Part shown: piece after piece, positions 1 to 5,562 of the stretch | Layout: the number at the start of each line of letters is the position of its first letter | Position numbering within the stretch: position 1 is the first letter of the stretch | Source of the DNA: Dethiobacter sp. | Lineage (GTDB): Bacteria; Bacillota_D; Dethiobacteria; Dethiobacterales; Dethiobacteraceae | Assembly (NCBI GenBank): GCA_018333395.1 | Contig: JAGXSQ010000057.1 | Location: 1 to 9,378 of the forward strand | Direction of reading: 5' to 3' | DNA length: 9,378 nucleotides | Notes under the pieces: model-generated | Database searches by the model: none | Seen by the model: only the letters and a program-made list of their open reading frames with translations | What the model was told of the DNA's origin: nothing | Position numbers and translations under genes: made by a program

Positions 1-393
<393 letters not shown>

Positions 394-449
394 CTAGGCT
401 CCGGCACAACAGGGTTGGGTTCAAACCACTGCTCGCGGCTGCCATACAG

Positions 450-477
450 CGCTCACCGCACGAGGAGTGGGTGAGCG
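450..477 (-). promoter_or_regulatory. Hairpin overlapping the riboswitch pseudoknot (probable expression platform)
   Basis: A perfect 8-bp stem forms between 470-477 (minus strand CGCUCACC) and 450-457 (GGUGAGCG), with a 12-nt loop. It uses 473-477, the same bases needed as the 3' strand of the aptamer pseudoknot, so the two structures exclude each other. This fits an OFF hairpin that SAH binding would disrupt. No U-tract follows the stem and the ahcY Shine-Dalgarno is about 50 nt further on. Whether the switch acts on transcription or translation cannot be decided from the sequence. Confidence 0.6.
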
Positions 478-572
478 TCGTTGCGGGTGGGCCAACAACA
501 GCGGGGGCCGTGGCCGGTTTCGAGCCTCACACCGCCGCCGCATGGGGCTCGGTGCTGCAACGCTCCTCGAAA
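473..572 (-). promoter_or_regulatory. SAH riboswitch aptamer upstream of ahcY
   Basis: On the minus strand the leader begins UUUCGAGGAGCGUUGCAGC, continues to GAGGCUCGAAA, and ends AACGACGCUC; these are the three conserved blocks of the S-adenosylhomocysteine riboswitch. Pairings that can be drawn by eye: P1, 566-572 with 518-524 (7 bp); P2, 550-554 with 530-534 (CACCG/CGGUG); and the pseudoknot-type helix 558-565 (GAGCGUUG) with 473-480 (CGACGCUC), 8 bp with one G-U. In this family SAH binding is known to raise ahcY expression. The element sits between a -10-like box at 582-587 and the ahcY start at 390. No covariance search was run; motif order, helices and gene context make the call strong. 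Confidence 0.93.
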
Positions 573-581
573 CACGCGCAA

Positions 582-587
582 ATTATA
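582..587 (-). promoter_or_regulatory. -10 box of the ahcY/riboswitch promoter
   Basis: The minus strand reads TATAAT, a perfect sigma-70 -10 hexamer. A start site about 7 nt downstream would be near 575, only a few bases before the first helix of the riboswitch, as expected for a leader RNA. No convincing -35 hexamer is visible at 16-18 bp spacing. Confidence 0.6.
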
Positions 588-637
588 GGCCAAACAGATC
601 GGGCAGGCCCGAATGGTGGGGCAGGCAAGCGCTTCCC

Positions 638-643
638 TATAAT
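638..643 (+). promoter_or_regulatory. -10 box of the ispB promoter
   Basis: The plus strand reads TATAAT. Transcription would start near 650, giving a leader of about 33 nt before the proposed TTG start at 683. The -35 region at the usual distance is not recognisable. The box faces away from the ahcY -10 box about 50 bp to its left. Confidence 0.5.
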
Positions 644-682
644 GCCGACACATACTTCGCTACGCACAAAGCACCCGATCAA

Positions 683-1693
683 TTGAGCGCCGCGCCCTCC
701 TCCGCCACCGCCCCGTTTGCCACCGCTTCTCCCGCCCCGGCCTTGGCGCTGGTCGCGGACGACATGCGCGTGGTCGATGGCGTGATCCGCCAGCAGCTGG
801 GCAGCGAGGTGTTGCTGGTGGGCCAGGTGGCTGAATACATCATCGGCGCCGGCGGCAAACGGGTGCGCCCGGCGCTGCTGCTGCTCATGTGCCAGGCGCT
901 GGGCTGCACCGACGCGCGCCGCCACAGCCTGGCGGCCGTGGTCGAGTTCATCCACACCGCCACTTTGCTGCACGACGATGTGGTCGATGAGTCGGCCCTG
1001 CGCCGCGGCCGCGACACCGCCAACCACCTGTTTGGCAACGCCGCCAGCGTGCTGGTGGGCGACTTTTTGTATTCGCGCGCCTTCCAGATGATGGTGCAAG
1101 CCGGGCTGATGCGCGTCATGGACGTGCTCGCCGACGCCACCAACGTGATCGCTGAAGGCGAGGTGCTGCAGCTGATGCAGATGCACGACGCCGCGCTCGA
1201 CGAAGCCGCCTACTTGCGCGTGATCCGCGCCAAAACCGCCAAGCTGTTTGAAGCCAGCGCCCGCTTGGCCGCCATCTTGGCCCACAGCGACGCCGCCACC
1301 GAAGCCCACTGCGCCGACTACGGGCAGTCGCTCGGCGCCGCCTTCCAGGTCATCGACGACGTGCTCGACTACGAAGGCGAAGTCGATGAAATGGGTAAAA
1401 GTTTGGGCGACGACCTGCGCGAAGGCAAGGTCACGCTGCCGCTGATCTGCACCCTGCAGCGCTGCAGCCCGAGCGAAGCGGCCCTGATCCGCGCCGCCAT
1501 CGAGCAGGGCAACAGCGCCCAGTTGCCCGAGATCATCCAAATCGTGCGCCGCAGCGGCGGCTTGGCCGACGCGCGCCTGGCTGCCCAAGCCCAAGCCCAG
1601 CGCGCCATCGCCGCTGCCCAAACCCTGCCGCCCAGCCCCGGCCGCGAGGCTTTGATACAATGGGCGGCTGCACTGCTGGAGCGCCGCTCTTAG
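683..1693 (+). CDS. ispB: Polyprenyl (octaprenyl) diphosphate synthase
   Basis: A trans-type long-chain prenyltransferase that extends farnesyl diphosphate with isopentenyl diphosphate, normally to the C40 side chain of ubiquinone-8. From the TTG start it has 336 residues, against about 323 in E. coli IspB. Hallmarks in order: GGKRVRP at 57-63 (diphosphate binding), the first aspartate-rich motif LLHDDVVDE with D98, D99 and D102, the GDFLYSRAFQMM segment, and the second aspartate motif VIDDVLDYEG with D225, D226 and D229. Start choice is uncertain. TTG at 683 follows the -10 box by about 40 nt but has no clear Shine-Dalgarno. ATG at 764 would leave 309 residues and begin just at the conserved region. 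Upstream in-frame codons back to 467 lie in the ahcY leader and promoter and are unlikely to be translated. A tRNA-Pro gene lies immediately downstream. Confidence 0.95.
   Translation: MSAAPSSATAPFATASPAPALALVADDMRVVDGVIRQQLGSEVLLVGQVAEYIIGAGGKRVRPALLLLMCQALGCTDARRHSLAAVVEFIHTATLLHDDVVDESALRRGRDTANHLFGNAASVLVGDFLYSRAFQMMVQAGLMRVMDVLADATNVIAEGEVLQLMQMHDAALDEAAYLRVIRAKTAKLFEASARLAAILAHSDAATEAHCADYGQSLGAAFQVIDDVLDYEGEVDEMGKSLGDDLREGKVTLPLICTLQRCSPSEAALIRAAIEQGNSAQLPEIIQIVRRSGGLADARLAAQAQAQRAIAAAQTLPPSPGREALIQWAAALLERRS
1653..1661 (+). promoter_or_regulatory. Extended -10 promoter inside the ispB end, probably for tRNA-Pro
   Basis: The sequence TGATACAAT has the extended -10 form TGn-TACAAT. It lies in the last codons of ispB and points at tRNA-Pro, whose mature 5' end at 1746 would be about 78 nt after a start near 1668. 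No good -35 is visible, which an extended -10 tolerates. The box overlaps constrained coding sequence, so the resemblance could be chance. Confidence 0.4.
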
Positions 1694-1745
1694 CACAAAC
1701 CGCCCCCTAGGCACGGGGTGCGTTGCAAGGTGCACAGTCCACACA

Positions 1746-1822
1746 CGGGGTGTAGCTTAGCCTGGTAGAGCGCTACGTTCGGGACGTAGAGGCCGGAGGT
1801 TCGAATCCTCTCACCCCGACCA
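1746..1822 (+). tRNA. tRNA-Pro (anticodon CGG)
   Basis: A 77-nt cloverleaf with encoded CCA. The acceptor stem CGGGGTG (1746-1752) pairs fully with CACCCCG (1812-1818), the discriminator is A1819, and CCA is 1820-1822. The anticodon stem CTACG/CGTAG encloses TTCGGGA, giving anticodon CGG. The T-arm contains GGTTCGAATCC. A broken phage-type integrase begins about 170 bp after the 3' end in the same orientation, so this gene is the likely attachment site of the adjoining island. Confidence 0.97.
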
Positions 1823-1851
1823 GATTTTTTCTTATAAATCAACAACTTAAG

Positions 1852-1882
1852 AAGCTACGCAAGTCGGAGCTTTTTTGTTTTT
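1852..1882 (+). terminator. Intrinsic terminator after tRNA-Pro
   Basis: The stem AAGCT-A-CG / CG-G-AGCTT (1852-1859 with 1865-1872, one A-G mismatch) with a 5-nt loop runs into a T-rich tail at 1871-1882, six T, one G, five T. Another T-run sits directly after the CCA at 1824-1830. Both would end tRNA transcription before the integrase remnant. Confidence 0.6.
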
Positions 1883-1889
1883 GGCGCCG

Positions 1890-1909
1890 TTAGTGGCAGA
1901 TTAGTGGCA
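1890..1909 (+). repeat. Two direct copies of TTAGTGGCA, 11 bp apart
   Basis: TTAGTGGCA occurs at 1890-1898 and 1901-1909, about one helical turn apart, between the tRNA-Pro terminator and the integrase start. Spacing and location suit binding sites for an integrase or its accessory DNA-bending factor. This is inference; only the repeat itself is seen. Confidence 0.5.
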
Positions 1910-1993
1910 AACCGCTGGTCTTCGTGCCACAGCAGCGCAATCGGTATAAACAGAGTCCCTAGACCTTGCTCCCCACTCAACGGAGCACAGTCC

Positions 1994-2497
1994 ATGGCAT
2001 CTATCGAAAACAGGTCACGTTTCATCGTCTCGGTCCAAAAGCGCGACGACCTCACACAGACCTTTGCTTACACCCGCGAGTCGCAGCTTCGCGCCTACGT
2101 GGCGGAACTCAAGGCCCAAGGTTTCAAGCCCAAGCTTAGTCGTACCAACGACGCCTACGCCATCCGTATCCGCGAAGCAGGACAACCCAATCAGTGCCTG
2201 TACGCCAACAGTGAGCAAGAGGCCATCGACATCAAGCAACGCGTCGAGCTCGAGCGTCGTAACGGCCTGTTCGTGGACTACGCCAAGGGTCGCCGGTTCA
2301 CGTTCGCCGATTTGCTGACACGCTACCTGCGCGAGGAATCACCGCGCCACAAAGGCTTTGAGGTTGAGGGTTACGCCGCTACCATCCTTGAACAACGCGC
2401 AGCCCGTTGTCTAATCTCCCACGCCCGCCGCCCCCGAACCAAAGCGGTACGACTTGAGCGAGGCCTTCGCACTCATCGCGCAGTACGGCAGTCTTGA
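1994..2497 (+). pseudogene. Truncated phage-type tyrosine integrase (N-terminal part only)
   Basis: The first about 127 residues, MASIENRSRF to HKGFEVEGY, look like the N-terminal arm-binding and core-binding part of a site-specific tyrosine recombinase found in Burkholderiales islands. They include KAQGFKPKLSR, YAIRIREAG, EAIDIKQRVELERRNGLFVDYAKG and FADLLTRYLREESPRHKG. From about residue 128 the reading becomes arginine-rich and unlike an integrase, then stops at residue 167. The catalytic domain (Arg, His-x-x-Arg, Tyr) is absent, whereas intact members are more than 400 residues. The ATG at 1994 is preceded by GGAG at 1982-1985 with 8-nt spacing. The gene has most likely lost its C-terminal two thirds through an internal deletion with a junction near 2372-2400, so it cannot catalyse excision. 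Confidence 0.8.
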
Positions 2498-2546
2498 AGC
2501 GGCCGAGGCCGCGCTGACGGAGGCACGCGATGAAACCCAAGGTTGA
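2415..2546 (+). pseudogene. Start-less C-terminal remnant of a small unidentified ORF
   Basis: In frame 3, after a TAA at 2412-2414, the reading gives a proline-rich lead-in and then PKRYDLSEAFALIAQYGS and LEAAEAALTEARDETQG before TGA at 2544-2546. The well-formed helical, coding-like end has no ATG and overlaps the tail of the broken integrase in another frame. It is therefore read as the downstream edge of the deletion that removed the integrase catalytic domain. The stop overlaps the start of the next gene (ATG at 2530), as in a tight operon. Family not recognised. Confidence 0.4.
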
Positions 2547-2898
2547 TGCCGACAGACAGGACGTTGCGCCCGGTCCGGATGAGCCAGTCATCACGTATCC
2601 GGTCCTCGATGAAATCCAGTTGTCCTTGAGGTGGAATCTCTCGCCCAAGACGCTGCAACGCTGGCACTCCGAGGGAATCGCCCCACCCGCCTAGCACCTC
2701 AACAGATCTGTCCGTTACCTTCTGATGGAGGTTGAAGCCTTCGAGCGCAAGGCTCGGGTCACTTGGAAATCCCCTCCCGGACGCCCGTTGTCAGAATCCT
2801 CTCTTACGGCACGTGAAGACGCCATCGAGCAGATGATGCAGAAGCGGCCACGAGTGACGCCACGGCCGCCGAGACGGGCGGGCTTCTCTTTGGTTTAA
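2530..2898 (+). pseudogene. Excisionase/AlpA-like HTH protein with in-frame TAG
   Basis: Reading from ATG 2530 gives about 30 polar residues, then LDEIQLSLRWNLSPKTLQRWHSEGI. This is the pattern of MerR-like/excisionase HTH proteins that act as DNA-bending recombination directionality factors or regulators of integrative elements. Codon 55 (2692-2694) is TAG. Past it, the same frame continues with HLNRSVRYLLMEVEAFERKA, exactly the wing and recognition part expected next in this family, and stays open to TAA at 2896-2898. The gene is therefore an intact 122-codon frame broken by a single nonsense codon, where an aromatic codon would be expected. A sequencing error or natural 54-residue product is possible, but decay fits the broken integrase next to it. 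Confidence 0.7.
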
Positions 2899-2929
2899 AA
2901 ATTTGGTAGGATTGCGGTTGCTTTAAACC
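2892..2929. promoter_or_regulatory. Inverted-repeat operator around the promoter of the XRE-ImmA gene
   Basis: GGTTTAAA (2892-2899) and TTTAAACC (2922-2929) are perfect inverted copies with centres 30 bp apart, close to three helical turns. Between them lies TAGGAT (2907-2912), a plausible -10 box, and 18 bp beyond the right arm is the ATG of an XRE-type HTH protein. Autorepression by that protein is the natural reading. The -35 is weak. The repeat is seen; binding is inferred. Confidence 0.55.
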
Positions 2930-2946
2930 CAACCCGAGGAGGCGTC

Positions 2947-4026
2947 ATGATTGCAGATCGCATTCGTCAAGCACGATTGGCGGCAGGTCTGACCCTGGGT
3001 GCGCTGGGCGAACAGGTGGGTGTTTCTCACACCGCCATCCAGAAGTACGAGAAGGGTCTGCTGACGCCGTCGTCGACTCAGCTACTCAAGCTGGCCCGTG
3101 CCTGCGGCATCCGGACCGAATACTTCTTTCGCACGCATACGGTTGAACTGCTGCAGCCCGAGTTCCGCAAGCTCTCGACCTTTGGCAAGACGGCGCAGGA
3201 TGCGCTGAAGATCAAGGTCGTCGAGTTGGTGGAGAAGCGCGTGGAGTTGCTCGGCGCATTTCCCGAACTGCCGTTCCCGGCTTTTGCGCCGCCCGCAAAT
3301 CTGCCCGAGCACATCACCTCGCTGGATGAGATCGATGCGTTCTCGGATTCGGTCCGCAACGCTTGGCAGTTGGGGCTGAATCCGATTGCTGACCTCACCG
3401 ACACCCTCGAAGGCCTTGGCTTGCTGGTCATCGTGGTCGATGAAGAGAACCCGGGCTTCTCTGGCTTGACGGCCAAGGCACGGACCGAAGATGGCCGGGA
3501 GTACCCGGTCGTGGCTGTTTCCAAACGCTGGCCCGGTGATCGGCAACGGTTCACCCTGGCGCATGAGTTGGGGCACCTGCTGCTCGAAGGACGGCTGGCT
3601 GACGGTATCAACGAAGAGAAAGCCTGCGACCGGTTCGCCGGTGCCTTCCTGGCTCCGCGTGTCGCGGTGTTGCAGTTGCTTGGGGCACAACGCCATGCGC
3701 TGGAATGGCAAGAGCTGTATGTGCTCAAGCACGAGTTCGGTCTGTCGATGACCGGATGGCTGCAGCGCGCCAAACAGTGTGGCGTGATCACCGAGGCAGC
3801 TCATCTCTCCATGTTCAAGCGGTTTTCGGCCAAGGGCTGGCGCAAGACCGAGCCTGGCGAACCACTGCCGAAGGAGCATCCCCGACTGTTTGATCAGTTG
3901 GTGTACCGCGCCTTGGCCGAGCAATACATTTCCGAAGGCAAGGCGGCGGAACTGCTGGGCATCCCGATGATGCGCTTCCACAAAGAACGCCAGCTGGAGT
4001 CATCGGATGCGGTTGCTCATCAGTGA
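2947..4026 (+). CDS. XRE-family HTH / ImmA-IrrE-type zinc metalloprotease
   Basis: A 359-residue regulator-protease fusion. Residues about 3-56 are an XRE (Cro/CI-type) HTH: RIRQARLAAGLTLGALGEQ, then GVSHTAIQKYEKGLLTP. The middle carries the metallopeptidase signature HELGH (H206, E207, H210), followed by NEEKACDRFAGAFLAP, where E224 is the likely third zinc ligand. The last about 60 residues include YISEGKAAELLGIPMMRF, possibly a second helical module. In ImmA/IrrE relatives the protease cleaves a repressor or partner after a stress signal, while the HTH silences its own promoter. The start follows GAGGAGG at 2936-2942. The stop overlaps the PIN gene by 20 bp, implying translational coupling. 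An inverted-repeat operator sits just upstream. It is probably the antitoxin or controller of the cassette; its substrate is unknown. Confidence 0.9.
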   Translation: MIADRIRQARLAAGLTLGALGEQVGVSHTAIQKYEKGLLTPSSTQLLKLARACGIRTEYFFRTHTVELLQPEFRKLSTFGKTAQDALKIKVVELVEKRVELLGAFPELPFPAFAPPANLPEHITSLDEIDAFSDSVRNAWQLGLNPIADLTDTLEGLGLLVIVVDEENPGFSGLTAKARTEDGREYPVVAVSKRWPGDRQRFTLAHELGHLLLEGRLADGINEEKACDRFAGAFLAPRVAVLQLLGAQRHALEWQELYVLKHEFGLSMTGWLQRAKQCGVITEAAHLSMFKRFSAKGWRKTEPGEPLPKEHPRLFDQLVYRALAEQYISEGKAAELLGIPMMRFHKERQLESSDAVAHQ

Positions 4027-4516
4027 TGCGAACATCTTGATCGATATGGAAGCGGGAGCGTTGATGGAGACGCTCTTCCAGCTTCCGATGCAGTTCGGCA
4101 TCCCTGACCTGCTGTACTACGAAGAAATTGAGCCAGGCAGTCCAGGCCTTGAAGACCTGGGCTTGCAGATCATGGAGGTCAGCAGCGACTTCGTGGCGTA
4201 TGCCGAGCAGTTGCCAGGCCAGCACAACCATCTGCTTCCCGCTAAAAACGGTCCCAAGCCCAGTCACAACGACTACTTGGCACTGGCGCTTGCGAAGCAA
4301 GAGACTTGCACTTTGCTGACCGGCGATGCCAATTTGCGGATTGTTGCCAACAAGGAGCAGGTCAATGTCATGGGCACCATCAGGCTGCTGTGCGCCATGA
4401 TCGAGAACCAGCTGCTGTCAGTCGACGACGCCTTCAAGGCACTTGACCGAATGAAGTCTGGCAAGCGACGGCTGCCCTGGCCGGAAGCCGAAAAAGTGCT
4501 GAACGCGCTGCGCTGA
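4007..4516 (+). CDS. PIN-domain protein, putative toxin ribonuclease
   Basis: A 169-residue PIN-like protein. The fold's acidic residues are in place: D7 in LLISDANILID, E39/E40 in LLYYEE, D89 in SHNDYLALALA and D107 in LLTGDANLR. Together they would bind metal for RNA cleavage, as in VapC-type toxins. It is somewhat longer than typical VapC (about 130 residues), with extra helices at the C-terminus. The ATG at 4007 lies inside the end of the metalloprotease gene, with GGAG at 3996-3999 seven nt upstream, so both are surely co-transcribed. Pairing of a PIN protein with an XRE-ImmA protein resembles predicted toxin-antitoxin arrangements. The RNA target and the neutralising mechanism are not visible. 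Confidence 0.8.
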   Translation: MRLLISDANILIDMEAGALMETLFQLPMQFGIPDLLYYEEIEPGSPGLEDLGLQIMEVSSDFVAYAEQLPGQHNHLLPAKNGPKPSHNDYLALALAKQETCTLLTGDANLRIVANKEQVNVMGTIRLLCAMIENQLLSVDDAFKALDRMKSGKRRLPWPEAEKVLNALR

Positions 4517-4541
4517 TTTCTCCGGATGAAGGGACCACGAA

Positions 4542-5234
4542 ATGCAGCAGTTGCGGTGCTACGGGGACGATAGAAATAAAGGATTCTGTGTACATTGCGG
4601 CGGGCCAAACGAAACAGTTGATCACGTCCCGTCGAAGGTCCTCTTGGACGAGCCATACCCGGCCAATCTCATGGCGGCTTCGGCGTGCCGCCAATGCAAC
4701 AACGACTTTTCGATCGACGAAGAATATCTGGCCTGCTTGCTCGAATGCGTCATCGCCGGGAGCACCACCCCCGAACAACTGCACAGGCCCAAGATCGCCC
4801 GTATCTTGCGAGGAAACTCTTCGCTCTTGGCCCGATTACAACGTGCACGGATGGATTGCGCAGAAGGACCTGTTTGGGCAGCCGAAAACGATCGCGTGAG
4901 TCGAGTCGTTCTCAAACTGGCCCGTTGCCACGCGGCGTTCGAACTCAACGAGCCGCAACTCCATGATCCATCACATCTCGAAATCAAGCCGCTGCCGCTG
5001 ATGACGGAAGACGAGCGAGAAGCCTTCGAATGTGATGACGACGCGTTGGATGTCTGGCCCGAAGTCGGGAGTCGGGCAATGCAGAGAGTGCTCGTGGCGG
5101 GCACCGATGCATTCGTCGAGAGATGGGTGACCGTGCAAGAGGGAAACTATCGCTTCCGTACCAGCCAAGCCAACGGACTGACCGTGAAAATCGTGCTTCG
5201 GGAATACCTCGGCTGTGAAATCATCTGGGACTGA
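4542..5234 (+). CDS. HNH-type nuclease-like zinc protein
   Basis: A 230-residue protein. The N-terminus carries an HNH/zinc layout: C16-x2-C19 in FCVHCGG, D27-H28 in ETVDHVPSKVLL, N42, then C49-x2-C52-N53 in ACRQCNNDFS. In HNH endonucleases the His after the Asp is the general base and the Cys pairs hold a structural zinc. Residues 60-230 are not recognised and may be a specificity or partner domain. AAGGGA at 4529-4534 precedes the ATG by 7 nt. It starts 25 bp after the PIN stop on the same strand, so it probably belongs to the same operon. The combination suggests a third, nucleic-acid-cutting component, but an unrelated passenger is possible. Catalytic activity is inferred from the motif only. 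Confidence 0.65.
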   Translation: MQQLRCYGDDRNKGFCVHCGGPNETVDHVPSKVLLDEPYPANLMAASACRQCNNDFSIDEEYLACLLECVIAGSTTPEQLHRPKIARILRGNSSLLARLQRARMDCAEGPVWAAENDRVSRVVLKLARCHAAFELNEPQLHDPSHLEIKPLPLMTEDEREAFECDDDALDVWPEVGSRAMQRVLVAGTDAFVERWVTVQEGNYRFRTSQANGLTVKIVLREYLGCEIIWD

Positions 5235-5562
5235 CCTACGCACAAGGCCAGTGCGATCGAGGAGCTGCTGCTGCACATGTGGCGGCCTGTAAAGATGGGC
5301 TGAAGTGGGCTTCAAGATAGCGGCGGGGCTGTGAGGCTGTGCGCGGGCACGTGTGGGCTATCTTGGCATGGCTGATGGGATCGGGCAAGGTGGGTTGGCG
5401 GGACGGTTACATTGCTTAAAATAAAAACGGCATTTTTGAGCCTATCCGTGCTTCTGCTCAAAGAAAGGCGACACGAAACCACCGCCGACCCCAAGACAGA
5501 TAAGAAAAAGACGACAATCATCCAGATTAGCTGAACAAATCACGACGGCTGCCATCCTACCC
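5235..5562. other. 328-bp gap: possible transposase-end remnant, inverted repeat, AT-rich promoter region
   Basis: No confident gene is seen. At 5235-5303, in the same frame as and directly after the HNH-protein stop, the sequence reads THKASAIEELLLHMWRPVKMG and stops. This vaguely recalls the C-terminus of some IS66-type transposases, with low confidence. CAAGATAGC (5313-5321) and GCTATCTTG (5357-5365) form a perfect 9-bp inverted repeat around 35 nt, without a T-tract. From about 5407 the composition becomes AT-rich and holds the promoter candidate for the Fic gene. Confidence 0.35.
5395..5422 (+). promoter_or_regulatory. Candidate sigma-70 promoter for the Fic gene
   Basis: TTGGCG (5395-5400), 16 bp, then TAAAAT (5417-5422) is a reasonable sigma-70 match. 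A start near 5429 would leave a long leader of about 134 nt before the ATG at 5563. This is the only good promoter-like match noted in this gap. Confidence 0.4.

Noticed and set aside
527..1744. Long 405-codon open frame on the minus strand opposite ispB
   Set aside because: It is His/Gln/Gly/Ala-rich low-complexity sequence typical of the antisense of a GC-rich gene, and ispB on the plus strand has complete family motifs.
1904..1993. GTG start 30 codons upstream for the integrase fragment
   Set aside because: The recognised N-terminus MASIENRSRF begins at 1994 with GGAG ahead of it; the upstream part overlaps the repeat region.
3082..3981. 299-codon open frame opposite the XRE-ImmA gene
   Set aside because: It mirrors codon bias of the real gene and has no recognisable domain; the plus strand has clear HTH and HELGH motifs and a strong ribosome site.
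5312..5521. 69-codon minus-strand frame in the gap before the Fic gene
   Set aside because: No family features, no ribosome site, and it spans the promoter-like AT-rich stretch; probably chance.
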